DNA of 6,164 nt from Legionella genomosp. 1 (lineage in GTDB: Bacteria; Pseudomonadota; Gammaproteobacteria; Legionellales; Legionellaceae): contig CAMBHM010000092.1 of the NCBI GenBank assembly GCA_945867185.1, forward strand, positions 1 through 6,164. Direction: 5' to 3'. This document shows, piece after piece, positions 1 through 6,164 of this stretch. A program made the translations under genes and the position numbers. The notes beneath the pieces were generated by a model. That model was not told the DNA's origin. It worked only from the letters and a program-made list of their open reading frames with translations, and did not search any database. Numbering within the stretch: position 1 is the stretch's first letter; every line of letters starts with the position of its first letter.

Positions 1-39
1 ATAGGGCACTCTATACACTTGCGTTGAAAATAGTGTTGT

Positions 40-45
40 ATTATA
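40..45 (-). promoter_or_regulatory. Possible leftward -10 box downstream of hemL
   Basis: On the minus strand these six bases read TATAAT, a perfect sigma70 -10 hexamer, directly preceded by CTG. The matching -35 region is poor: the best hexamer about 18 bases upstream is CTGCTA, with 3 of 6 matches. If real, it would drive a leftward gene beyond the window edge. The rest of bases 1-93 holds no ORF and no recognisable terminator for hemL, only a short direct repeat TAGCAGA at 63-69 and 83-89. The region is A/T-rich, so a chance match is quite possible. Confidence 0.22.
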
Positions 46-93
46 CAGTATTTTATCCGGATTAGCAGACTTCTTAAGCTTCTAGCAGAAATT

Positions 94-1374
94 TCATGAT
101 AAACTTAACGCTTCTTGTGCCGCATGCAATGTTTTTTCAATTTCTAGTGCTCCATGCGCACTAGAAATAAAGCCCGCTTCATATTGAGAAGGTGCAAAAT
201 ACACCCCTCGTTGCAGCATCTCATGGTAAAACTGCTTGAATAAGGCTTCATTTGAAGCCGCCGTCTCTTGATAATTTCGTATTGTTTCAATGTCATTAAA
301 ACAATACCCGAACAGTCCCCCAATGGCCCTTGTGGACAATGGAACATGAAGATGTTTCCCAATCTCTGCCAAACCATGCGCTAATTTTAAAGCATTTGTC
401 TCCAACGATTCATAAAATCCTGGTTTTTCTACTTCAGTTAAGGTGGCAAGCCCTGCTGCCATCGCCAGTGGGTTTCCAGAGAGTGTCCCTGCTTGATAGA
501 CAGCCCCTAAGGGCGCTAGGTGATCCATGATATCTGCTCGACCGCCAACTGCCCCAACTGGCATGCCCCCACCAATGATTTTCCCCAGTGTCGTGAGATC
601 AGGCGTGATAGAATAAAGCGCTTGTGCACCCCCTAACGCAACTCGGAAACCCGTCATAACCTCATCAAAAATCAACAATGCTTGATACTCGTCACAACAC
701 GCACGCAATCCCTTTAAAAAATCAGGATCCGGTAATACAACGCCCATGTTGCCGGCAATGGGCTCTACGATAACAGCTGCGATATCATGGGGAAATGTTT
801 CGAAAATGCGTCTAACTGCTTCCAAATCATTAAAGTCAGCGATTACTGTATGTTCAGTAATACTAGCAGGAATCCCCGGGGTTGACGGCAAGCCCAATGT
901 CGACACGCCTGAGCCAGATTTTACCAACAAGCCATCATGATGCCCATGATAGCAGCCATTAAATTTGATGATTTTGTTTTTTTTCGTAAAGCCGCGCGCT
1001 AATCTTATCGCCGTCATGGTGGCTTCAGTCCCTGAATTCACCATCCGAATTTTTTGAATGGAAGGCATCAACGAGATGATTTTCTCAGCCAAGCTGATTT
1101 CAAGTTCAGTCGGTGCACCAAAACTCATTCCATGATGAAGCACTTCAGTCACCGCATCTAGAACCCTAGGATGACAATGCCCCAAAATCAGGGGGCCCCA
1201 AGAACCGACATAATCAATATAACGGTTATCATCCACATCAACGAGATACGCGCCTTGCCCTTCTTTAAAAAAAAGGGGGGTGCCACCGACTCCTTTGAAT
1301 GCACGAACAGGCGAATTCACACCACCTGGAATAACAATTTGCGCTTTTTGGAACAGCTCGAAGGATCGGCTCAT
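94..1374 (-). CDS. hemL: Glutamate-1-semialdehyde 2,1-aminomutase
   Basis: This PLP-dependent cytosolic enzyme converts glutamate-1-semialdehyde to 5-aminolevulinate, the last step of the C5 branch that starts heme synthesis. The 426-residue product has the usual family length. Visible hallmarks are the N-terminal [11 protein letters not shown] (16-26), the MVNSGTEA phosphate-binding loop (111-118), the CYHGHHD segment (141-147), [10 protein letters not shown] with the cofactor-contacting Asp237, and [13 protein letters not shown] with the Schiff-base lysine K265, at the same position as in E. coli. The ATG is preceded by GGAG with a 6-base spacer, which supports this start. It lies 54 bases downstream of fumC on the same strand with no terminator between, so an operon is likely although the functions differ. 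A C6T8 homopolymer run sits in codons about 32-36 (window 1267-1280). Ordinary aminotransferases (ArgD/GabT) are less likely because of the GSA-type N-terminus. Confidence 0.98.
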   Translation of the reverse strand: MSRSFELFQKAQIVIPGGVNSPVRAFKGVGGTPLFFKEGQGAYLVDVDDNRYIDYVGSWGPLILGHCHPRVLDAVTEVLHHGMSFGAPTELEISLAEKIISLMPSIQKIRMVNSGTEATMTAIRLARGFTKKNKIIKFNGCYHGHHDGLLVKSGSGVSTLGLPSTPGIPASITEHTVIADFNDLEAVRRIFETFPHDIAAVIVEPIAGNMGVVLPDPDFLKGLRACCDEYQALLIFDEVMTGFRVALGGAQALYSITPDLTTLGKIIGGGMPVGAVGGRADIMDHLAPLGAVYQAGTLSGNPLAMAAGLATLTEVEKPGFYESLETNALKLAHGLAEIGKHLHVPLSTRAIGGLFGYCFNDIETIRNYQETAASNEALFKQFYHEMLQRGVYFAPSQYEAGFISSAHGALEIEKTLHAAQEALSLS

Positions 1375-1428
1375 GACTCACTCCATACCTTAATGCTTAC
1401 AGGGCATCGCAATATAACATAAAAACAG

Positions 1429-2820
1429 TCAACCAGGGCCCGTCATCTCTTCAGGGTTGACAAAACGCGCAAATTCATCTGCCGTTACATAGCCCAACTT
1501 GACTGCGGCTTCCTGCAGGGAAAGATGCTCCACATGGGCTTTCTTTGCGATTTTTGCAGCTTTATCATAACCAATATGTTGATTGAGTGCTGTCACCAAC
1601 ATCAAAGAATGATGTAAATAATGATCAATGACCGCTCGATTGGCTTCTAATCCCTCGATACAGTAACTCTGAAACGACAAACAACTGTCTGCCAACAGAT
1701 TTAATGAATGAAGCACGTTGAAAATAATCACCGGCTTAAATACATTTAGCTCAAAATTGCCTTGGCTCGCTGCAATCGTAACGGCCGTGTCATTCCCCAT
1801 CACTTGCACACAGACCATGGTCATTGCTTCGGCTTGTGTTGGATTAATCTTGCCAGGCATGATGGAAGAACCTGGTTCGTTTTCTGGTAAAGAGAGCTCC
1901 CCAATCCCACATCGAGGCCCAGATCCTAACCAGCGCACATCATTGGCGATTTTCATCAAAGCGCAAGCCAGAGCCTTTAACGTACTGTGTGCCATCACCA
2001 ACCCTTCGTGAGAAGCAAGCGCTGCAAATTTATTAGGTGCTGATACAAATGGTAAATTCGTCATCGCAGCCAAATGCGCTGCAGCTTTTTCTCCAAAGGC
2101 TGGGTGCGTGTTTAATCCTGTGCCAACAGCCGTTCCTCCAAGTGCTAATTGATACAATTCAGGTAAACAAGCCTGCAATCGTTGCAAACACGCATCTAAT
2201 TGCGCGACATACCCTGAAAATTCTTGACCAAGCGTCATAGGCACCGCATCTTGTAAATGCGTACGACCTATTTTTACAATGTCTTTGAACTCAAGCATTT
2301 TAGTAGCTAACCCATCGCGTAACAGGCGAACCGCAGGCAATAATTTATGATGAAACGCGAGCGCTGCTGCTAAATGCATCGCGGTTGGAAAGGTATCGTT
2401 TGAAGACTGTGAGAGATTCACATCATCATTGGGATGAATGGGTGATTTGCTTCCAAGTATTCCCCCTACCGTTGCAATGGCACGGTTGGAAATCACTTCG
2501 TTCACATTCATGTTAGACTGCGTCCCACTGCCTGTTTGCCACACTCGCAAAGGAAAATGTGCATCCAACGTTCCAAGGCTGACTTCTTCTGCTGCCCGAA
2601 TAATAAGCCGCGCTTTGTCTTCAGATAATTTTCCAAGCTCAAGGTTAGTAAGCGCGGCCGCTTTTTTCAAGAGGCCAAAGGCATGAATAACCTCCTGCGG
2701 CATGAGATCATCGCCTATGTGAAAATGGTGCAGCGAACGCTCAGTTTGCGCCCCCCAATAGCACGCCGTGTCCACTGGGATCTCCCCCATGCTGTCAGTT
2801 TCTATACGAGTGGTAGTCAT
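1429..2820 (-). CDS. fumC: Class II fumarate hydratase (fumarase C)
   Basis: This enzyme reversibly hydrates fumarate to L-malate in the TCA cycle. Class II members are iron-free, oxygen-tolerant cytosolic homotetramers. The 463-residue product is close to E. coli FumC (467). Motifs in order are [15 protein letters not shown] (94-108), [14 protein letters not shown] (129-142), GRTHLQDA with the catalytic-site His188, [10 protein letters not shown] (228-237), and the superfamily signature [13 protein letters not shown] (317-329), holding the mobile-loop catalytic Ser318 and Lys324. The C-terminal domain ends at EEMTGPG, a few residues shorter than in E. coli. ATG start: upstream bases GGATGACTC give a weak Shine-Dalgarno. 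It is probably the first gene of a fumC-hemL unit and diverges from rsmE across 58 bases. Aspartase and argininosuccinate lyase share the fold, but the whole length matches FumC. Confidence 0.98.
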   Translation of the reverse strand: MTTTRIETDSMGEIPVDTACYWGAQTERSLHHFHIGDDLMPQEVIHAFGLLKKAAALTNLELGKLSEDKARLIIRAAEEVSLGTLDAHFPLRVWQTGSGTQSNMNVNEVISNRAIATVGGILGSKSPIHPNDDVNLSQSSNDTFPTAMHLAAALAFHHKLLPAVRLLRDGLATKMLEFKDIVKIGRTHLQDAVPMTLGQEFSGYVAQLDACLQRLQACLPELYQLALGGTAVGTGLNTHPAFGEKAAAHLAAMTNLPFVSAPNKFAALASHEGLVMAHSTLKALACALMKIANDVRWLGSGPRCGIGELSLPENEPGSSIMPGKINPTQAEAMTMVCVQVMGNDTAVTIAASQGNFELNVFKPVIIFNVLHSLNLLADSCLSFQSYCIEGLEANRAVIDHYLHHSLMLVTALNQHIGYDKAAKIAKKAHVEHLSLQEAAVKLGYVTADEFARFVNPEEMTGPG

Positions 2821-2847
2821 GAGTCATCCAAAAATGATAAAAAGAGG

Positions 2848-2856
2848 ATCATATCA
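2848..2856 (-). promoter_or_regulatory. Candidate extended -10 promoter for fumC
   Basis: On the minus strand, 2856 to 2848 reads TGATATGAT. That is a TGn element followed by TATGAT, 5 of 6 matches to the -10 consensus. No good -35 is seen 16-18 bases upstream, which is tolerable for an extended -10 promoter. Transcription would begin near 2841, giving a leader of about 20 bases before the fumC ATG at 2820. The element lies in the 58-base gap separating fumC from rsmE. No matching rightward promoter for rsmE could be identified in the same gap. Confidence 0.4.
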
Positions 2857-2878
2857 CAAACCTACCATCGGAACGCCT

Positions 2879-3607
2879 ATGAAAACTGTTCGTATTTATG
2901 AGCCTGGATCCTATGAACCAGGACAAACGATAACGCTCTCAGAATCAGCCAGTCAACATATCGGGCTTGTCTTACGGATGAAACCCCCCGAGACGATTTG
3001 TCTGTTTCGAGGAGATAATCGAGAATTTTCAGCACAGATCATGGCCGTCCACAAACGCGCCATATCCGTATATATTGATTCTATGCAGCCCATTACTCGT
3101 GAATCACCGCGACCCATTCATCTTGCTCAGACCCTCTCCAAAGGCGATCGTATGGAGTGGGTGATTCAAAAGTCCGTAGAACTCGGTGTCACTTGTATCA
3201 CCCCCATCCTGAGTGCTCGATGTGTTGTTCGCTTAGATAACGACCGATCTCTGAAAAAAATAGCACAATGGACAGCCATCGCTATCGCTGCCTGTGAACA
3301 ATCCGGACGCAATGTAATACCCCTTATCCGCCCCATTATAAATTTACCGCTGTATCTTCAACAATGTCATGCACCGACAAAACTTCTTTTGCATCCCTCT
3401 ACTCAAAACAACTTACGCACCTACACACTACCTCCAGGAGAAATTTCCTTATTAATAGGGCCTGAAGGGGGCTTCCAAGAGGAAGAGGTAGCTCTCACAA
3501 CCCAGACAGGCTTTCAACCAATCACTCTAGGCCCCCGCATTTTACGTACAGAAACGGCAGCCATTGCAGCAATAAGCCTTCTTCAAGGATTGTTTGGTGA
3601 TTTATGA
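2879..3607 (+). CDS. rsmE: 16S rRNA (uracil-1498-N3)-methyltransferase
   Basis: RsmE is a SPOUT-class enzyme that uses S-adenosylmethionine to methylate N3 of U1498 in helix 44 of 16S rRNA, acting on the 30S subunit. The 242-residue product matches the usual length (243 in E. coli). It has an N-terminal PUA-like domain (about 1-75, opening MKTVRIYEPGS) and a knotted C-terminal domain. Conserved blocks are KGDRMEWVIQKSVELGV (88-104), ACEQSGRN (138-145), LLIGPEGGF (191-199) and LGPRILRTETA (217-227); the last two form the cofactor-binding trefoil knot. The reading frame is open back to 2768, but that extension would run through the fumC start and has no family counterpart. ATG 2879, with a weak GGA six bases upstream, gives the canonical N-terminus. 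It is divergent from fumC. Its TGA stop overlaps a possible small ORF (ATGA). Confidence 0.96.
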   Translation: MKTVRIYEPGSYEPGQTITLSESASQHIGLVLRMKPPETICLFRGDNREFSAQIMAVHKRAISVYIDSMQPITRESPRPIHLAQTLSKGDRMEWVIQKSVELGVTCITPILSARCVVRLDNDRSLKKIAQWTAIAIAACEQSGRNVIPLIRPIINLPLYLQQCHAPTKLLLHPSTQNNLRTYTLPPGEISLLIGPEGGFQEEEVALTTQTGFQPITLGPRILRTETAAIAAISLLQGLFGDL

Positions 3608-3702
3608 GAAGGATGCGGGAGTGGCAACACGAACTCCTGGTGATCAGGGAAACATTTGGACAAAAGACTAGGATCATGAGCATAATAAGCCTTTTACTTT
3701 AA
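3604..3702 (+). CDS. Possible small ORF overlapping the rsmE stop
   Basis: A 32-codon ORF begins with ATG at 3604, giving an ATGA overlap with the rsmE stop, and ends at TAA 3700-3702, 14 bases before trxA. The product begins MRRMREWQHELLVIRETF and ends in a short hydrophobic stretch (IISLLL). GGTGA lies about 3 bases upstream of the ATG and could act as a close Shine-Dalgarno; the overlap would allow translational coupling to rsmE. I recognise no family. Its second half runs through the trxA promoter, so its codons are shared with regulatory sequence, and it may simply be chance. An open stretch of this length is common in random sequence. Confidence 0.2.
   Translation: MRRMREWQHELLVIRETFGQKTRIMSIISLLL
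3657..3686 (+). promoter_or_regulatory. Sigma70-type promoter for trxA
   Basis: The -35 hexamer TGGACA (3657-3662) matches TTGACA at 5 of 6 positions, and the -10 hexamer CATAAT (3681-3686) matches TATAAT at 5 of 6. The spacer is 18 bases. Transcription would begin around 3692-3694, leaving a leader of about 25 bases that carries AGAGGA (3704-3709), 7 bases before the trxA ATG. It gives trxA expression independent of rsmE and may also feed rho and ubiD by read-through. Confidence 0.55.
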
Positions 3703-3716
3703 CAGAGGATCTCATC

Positions 3717-4043
3717 ATGAGCGACCATATTAAAACCGTAACCGATCTTAACTTTGAGCACGATGTTCTCAAGTCAAGCAAACCAGTACTGGTAGATTTT
3801 TGGGCCGAGTGGTGTGGACCTTGTCGTGCACTAACCCCCGTGTTAGAAGAAATTGCCGCACATTATGGGGAAAAAATCACCGTTGCTAAAGTCAACATCG
3901 ACGACAATCCTCAAACACCATCCACCTATGGCGTCATGAGTATCCCCACTCTGATTCTATTTAAAAATGGGCAAGTAGAAGCCACCAAAATCGGCTCTCT
4001 AACCAAATCTCAACTGAGCGCCTTTATAGATAGTAATATTTAA
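3717..4043 (+). CDS. trxA: Thioredoxin 1
   Basis: This small cytosolic disulfide reductase is kept reduced by NADPH and thioredoxin reductase, and passes electrons to ribonucleotide reductase and many other protein disulfides. The 108-residue product equals the normal single-domain length (E. coli 109 counting Met). It has the buried Asp27 in VDFWAEW, the active site WCGPC (32-36, redox cysteines 33 and 36), the KVNIDDNP segment (58-65), the cis-proline Pro77 in SIPTLILFKNG, and a terminal KIGSLTK helix entry. There is no signal peptide, so it is cytoplasmic. ATG is preceded by AGAGGA at good spacing and by its own promoter. It lies immediately upstream of rho, an order I recall from other gammaproteobacteria including E. 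coli. A hairpin follows the stop codon. Confidence 0.97.
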   Translation: MSDHIKTVTDLNFEHDVLKSSKPVLVDFWAEWCGPCRALTPVLEEIAAHYGEKITVAKVNIDDNPQTPSTYGVMSIPTLILFKNGQVEATKIGSLTKSQLSAFIDSNI

Positions 4044-4050
4044 AATGTGA

Positions 4051-4085
4051 ATCCCCGCCTTCGCGGGGATAACTCATCATTTTTC
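4051..4085 (+). terminator. Imperfect intrinsic terminator after trxA
   Basis: A perfect 8-base-pair stem, ATCCCCGC (4051-4058) with GCGGGGAT (4063-4070), encloses the tetraloop CTTC. It starts 7 bases after the trxA stop. The T-run (ATTTTTC, to 4085) begins about 9 bases after the stem, not immediately, so termination efficiency may be partial. The hairpin could equally serve as a 3' stabilising structure for trxA mRNA, with some transcripts continuing into rho. Confidence 0.5.
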
Positions 4086-4094
4086 TATATCATT

Positions 4095-4236
4095 TATAAA
4101 AATTTCATGTTAAGCTTAGTTACTGTGTAGTGGTCCTCGATGAGAAACCACTGCCACAGAGGCTGTTCAAGCCGACCTTCCCGTGACAACTACTCTGGAC
4201 ACCCATTTCATTTAACCAACATACCAAGTGAGACGT
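4095..4236 (+). promoter_or_regulatory. Structured leader region upstream of rho
   Basis: An A/T-rich stretch holds a -10-like TATAAA (4095-4100) without a recognisable -35. A 37-base imperfect hairpin follows at 4123-4159: CTGTG pairs with CACAG, AGTGGT (4129-4134) with ACCACT (4147-4152), and CTC with GAG around a GAT loop. A smaller stem GGCT/AGCC spans 4161-4173. CAGAG (4157-4161) can instead pair with CTCTG (4193-4197), which would compete with the outer arm of the first hairpin and the base of the second. E. coli rho is autoregulated by Rho-dependent attenuation in its leader; that this leader works likewise is inference. AGTGAGACGT just before the rho ATG supplies a weak Shine-Dalgarno. 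Confidence 0.4.
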
Positions 4237-4247
4237 ATGAATTTTAG
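4140..4247 (+). CDS. Candidate rho leader peptide (RhoL-like)
   Basis: A 35-codon ORF starts at ATG 4140, whose A and T lie in the loop of the leader hairpin. It ends at TAG 4245-4247, overlapping the rho coding start by 11 bases in another frame. The peptide opens [16 protein letters not shown], with four arginines in the first 15 residues, and has no membrane segment. E. coli rho is preceded by a leader peptide gene, rhoL, of 33 codons. As I recall that peptide, both share MR at the start, Gly8, Ser10 and Pro13-Ser14 without gaps, which is suggestive but not proof. No good Shine-Dalgarno is seen; the nearest purine-rich bases (AGTGG) lie in the hairpin stem. An ORF this short can stay open by chance. 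If translated, termination just after the rho ATG would allow coupling to rho. Confidence 0.35.
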   Translation: MRNHCHRGCSSRPSRDNYSGHPFHLTNIPSETYEF

Positions 4248-5499
4248 TGAACTCAAACAGCTGCCAATTGCTGATCTCGTTACTATCGCCCAGGACATCG
4301 GCGTTGAAAACACCTCCCGCATGCGAACACAAGATATTATCTTCGCCATCCTCAAAGCCCACGCCCTCAAAGGAGAAGATATTCATGGCGATGGGGTAGT
4401 TGAAATATTGGCCGATGGATTTGGCTTTTTACGATCCTCCGACGGCTCTTATTTAGCGGGCCCTGACGATATCTATGTCTCACCCAGTCAAATCAGACGA
4501 TTTGGATTACGCACAGGGGACACCGTTTCTGGGAAAATTCGCCCACCAAAAGATACTGAGCGCTACTTTGCACTGTTAAAAGTCGATCAAATCAATTATG
4601 ACAGTCCAGACAGCGCCAAACGAAAGATTTTATTTGAGAATCTCACTCCCTTGTTTGCCTCCAGACGATTGATCATGGAGCAAGGCAATGGCAGCACCGA
4701 AGATTTAACCGCTCGCGTGGTGGACTTATGCGCACCCTTTGGTCGTGGCCAACGCGGCTTGATCGTGTCCCCGCCAAAAGCTGGGAAAACATTGATGCTC
4801 CAAAATTTGGCGCATTCGATTGAAAAAAATTACCCCGACTGCTACCTCATCGTTCTACTCATCGATGAACGTCCTGAAGAAGTCACCGAAATGCAGCGTT
4901 CTGTCAAAGGCGAAGTGGTTGCTAGCACCTTCGATGAGCCTGCCAATCGCCATGTTCAAGTGGCTGAAATGGTCATTGAAAAAGCGAAGCGCTTAGTCGA
5001 GCACAAACGAGATGTCGTCATCTTATTAGACTCTATCACCCGCTTGGCACGCGCCTACAACACCGTGGTCCCTTCATCTGGCAAAGTACTGACTGGTGGG
5101 GTGGATGCCAATGCCTTGCAACGCCCCAAACGTCTGTATGGTGCGGCACGTAATATTGAAGAGGGTGGAAGCTTAACTATCATTGCCACCGCGCTCGTTG
5201 ATACAGGATCCAAAATGGATGAAGTGATCTACGAAGAGTTCAAAGGCACGGGTAATATGGAAATTCACTTGACCCGAAACATTGCTGAACGTCGTGTCTT
5301 CCCGGCCATCAATATCAATCGCTCAGGGACCCGTCGTGAAGACCTGTTACTCTCTCCTGAGGATTTACATCGAACCTGGATTTTACGTAAAATTTTACAA
5401 TCGATGGACGAATGTGATGCGATCGAGTTCTTACTTGAGCACATGAAAAATCACAAAACCAATGCCGAATTTTTTGATGCCATGAAACGACAAGAGTAA
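4237..5499 (+). CDS. rho: Transcription termination factor Rho
   Basis: Rho is a homohexameric RNA-dependent ATPase that loads on unstructured C-rich nascent RNA and dissociates RNA polymerase. The 420-residue product matches E. coli Rho (419) almost residue for residue. It has the N-terminal helical region, an OSB/cold-shock-like RNA-binding domain with RNP1 GFGFLRS (61-67), Walker A PPKAGKT (179-185), catalytic Glu211 in LLIDERPEE, Walker [10 protein letters not shown] with Asp265, the Q-loop around SGKVLTGG (281-288), the R-loop Lys326 in GSKMDE, and the arginine finger Arg366 in NRSGTRR. There is no insertion of the kind found in high-GC Gram-positive Rho. GTG 4228 is in frame three codons upstream, but ATG 4237 gives the standard MNFSELK opening and has GTGAG at a suitable distance. 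It is preceded by a structured leader and followed by ubiD after 13 bases. Confidence 0.98.
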   Translation: MNFSELKQLPIADLVTIAQDIGVENTSRMRTQDIIFAILKAHALKGEDIHGDGVVEILADGFGFLRSSDGSYLAGPDDIYVSPSQIRRFGLRTGDTVSGKIRPPKDTERYFALLKVDQINYDSPDSAKRKILFENLTPLFASRRLIMEQGNGSTEDLTARVVDLCAPFGRGQRGLIVSPPKAGKTLMLQNLAHSIEKNYPDCYLIVLLIDERPEEVTEMQRSVKGEVVASTFDEPANRHVQVAEMVIEKAKRLVEHKRDVVILLDSITRLARAYNTVVPSSGKVLTGGVDANALQRPKRLYGAARNIEEGGSLTIIATALVDTGSKMDEVIYEEFKGTGNMEIHLTRNIAERRVFPAININRSGTRREDLLLSPEDLHRTWILRKILQSMDECDAIEFLLEHMKNHKTNAEFFDAMKRQE

Positions 5500-5512
5500 G
5501 GATTTCGATCTC

Positions 5513-6164
5513 ATGAAATATGTAGATCTCCGTGATTTTATCGCACAATTAGAAACGCGAGATCTACTAAAACGCATTGATTACCCGGTATCTCCTACAC
5601 TTGAGATGACTGTAATAAGCGATAGGATCCTCAAAGAAGGAGGCCCTGCCTTATTGTTCACAAATCCAAAAAATCACACCATGCCCGTACTCACCAACTT
5701 ATTTGGCACCGTCCTGCGCGTTGCCATGGGCATGGGTGAGGAAACTTTAGAAGCCCTTCGCAACATTGGTACTTTATTGGCAGCACTCAAAGAGCCCGAT
5801 CCCCCCACCGGATTCAAAGACGCTGTCACCAAACTGCCCCTCTTAAAACATGCACTCACGATGGCGCCAAAACAGATCAGCCACGCACCTTGTCAAACCC
5901 ATGTCTTTGAACACGATGACGTTGATTTAACAACATTACCCATACAAACCTGCTGGCCCGGGGATGTAGCACCATTAATCACTTGGGGGTTGGTCACCAC
6001 CAAAGGACCGAAGCAACCCCGAGAAAATCTTGGCATCTATCGGCAACAACTACGGAACCGCAATCAGCTCATCATGCGTTGGCTGCCCCATCGAGGTGGT
6101 GCACTCGATTATCTAGCCTTTCAACAAGAACACCCAACAGAACGCTTTCCAATAGCAGTCACGC
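5513..6164 (+). CDS. ubiD: 4-hydroxy-3-polyprenylbenzoate decarboxylase, 5' part
   Basis: UbiD removes the carboxyl group of 3-polyprenyl-4-hydroxybenzoate in ubiquinone synthesis, using the prenylated FMN made by UbiX together with a divalent metal. The first 217 codons are present without interruption and the window then ends; the full protein in E. coli is 497 residues. Visible signatures are [10 protein letters not shown] (1-10), the GGPALLF block (43-49), NLFGT and RVAMGMG (62-75), [15 protein letters not shown] (146-160), ENLGIYRQQ (171-179) with the metal-ligand Asn172 (E. coli Asn175), and [12 protein letters not shown] (189-200). The catalytic acidic residues of the later part lie outside the window. 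AAGGA (5498-5502) overlaps the rho stop codon, 10 bases before ATG, so co-transcription with rho is likely. Related UbiD-type decarboxylases exist, but the match to the ubiquinone-pathway enzyme runs throughout. Confidence 0.95.
   Translation, partial: MKYVDLRDFIAQLETRDLLKRIDYPVSPTLEMTVISDRILKEGGPALLFTNPKNHTMPVLTNLFGTVLRVAMGMGEETLEALRNIGTLLAALKEPDPPTGFKDAVTKLPLLKHALTMAPKQISHAPCQTHVFEHDDVDLTTLPIQTCWPGDVAPLITWGLVTTKGPKQPRENLGIYRQQLRNRNQLIMRWLPHRGGALDYLAFQQEHPTERFPIAVT

Noticed and set aside
88..113. Similarity between the hemL end (ATTTCATGATAAACTTA) and the trxA-rho spacer near 4102 (ATTTCATGTTAAGCTTA)
   Set aside because: About 15 of 20 bases match, but one copy lies within hemL coding sequence and both are A/T-rich; no further copies were found, so a repeat family is not supported.
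1171..1422. Plus-strand ORF of 83 codons opposite the hemL 5' end
   Set aside because: It lies antisense to strongly conserved hemL codons and resembles no known protein; the other plus-strand ORFs inside hemL and fumC are dismissed for the same reason.
1375..1428. Separate hemL promoter in the fumC-hemL gap (TTGACT and TATATT)
   Set aside because: The two hexamers are only about 10 bases apart, too close for sigma70, and no other pairing fits; co-transcription from fumC is simpler.
2768..2878. N-terminal extension of rsmE to the in-frame ATG at 2768, 2819 or 2834
   Set aside because: The extra residues have no counterpart in RsmE, there is no better ribosome site, and the 2768 start would lie inside fumC. 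ATG 2879 gives the canonical length and N-terminus.
4228..4236. GTG start for rho three codons upstream of ATG 4237
   Set aside because: No Shine-Dalgarno precedes the GTG, whereas the GTG itself forms part of the weak Shine-Dalgarno (GTGAG) for ATG 4237, which yields the standard Rho N-terminus.
4120..4386. Minus-strand ORF of 88 codons opposite the rho leader and rho 5' end
   Set aside because: It is a shadow of the rho frame with no recognisable domain or ribosome site; the rho coding signal explains the openness.
1..6164. tRNA, rRNA, CRISPR arrays, insertion sequences, attachment sites or a defence system
   Set aside because: No cloverleaf, spaced repeats, transposase or terminal inverted repeats were seen; nearly all of the window is occupied by conserved housekeeping genes.

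Overview
The window looks like ordinary chromosomal housekeeping DNA from a gammaproteobacterium. By eye the G+C content is moderate, in the mid-40s percent. Every large protein is close to its gammaproteobacterial (E. coli-type) family member in length and motif position: HemL K265, FumC H188/S318/K324, and Rho E211/D265/K326/R366 all fall at the same residue numbers as in E. coli. HemL implies the C5 (glutamyl-tRNA) route to heme, and UbiD implies ubiquinone synthesis; both fit this group. The order trxA-rho-ubiD is, from memory, also found in other gammaproteobacteria. A Legionella/Coxiella-like relative is possible, but the sequence does not settle this.

Layout: two transcription units diverge from a 58-base gap at 2821-2878. 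Leftward (minus strand) runs fumC then hemL, with 54 bases between them and no terminator, so they are probably co-transcribed. The first 93 bases lie downstream of hemL and hold only a possible leftward -10 box. Rightward (plus strand) runs rsmE, then trxA with its own good-looking promoter, then a 193-base trxA-rho spacer, rho, and after only 13 bases ubiD, which is cut by the window end after 217 codons. No tRNA, rRNA, insertion sequence, CRISPR array or transfer signature was seen.

The genes do separate core jobs: fumarase C (TCA cycle), glutamate-1-semialdehyde aminomutase (heme), 16S rRNA m3U1498 methyltransferase, thioredoxin, transcription termination factor Rho, and the ubiquinone-pathway decarboxylase UbiD. 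Rho and UbiD look co-expressed through close spacing; trxA may read into rho past an imperfect terminator.

The part most worth a second look is the rho leader (4044-4236). It holds an imperfect trxA terminator, a 7-codon minimal ORF, and a 37-base imperfect hairpin. It also holds a 35-codon Arg-containing ORF (4140-4247) that begins in the hairpin loop and overlaps the rho start by 11 bases. This resembles the position of the E. coli rhoL leader peptide. I found no convincing undescribed multi-gene system here.
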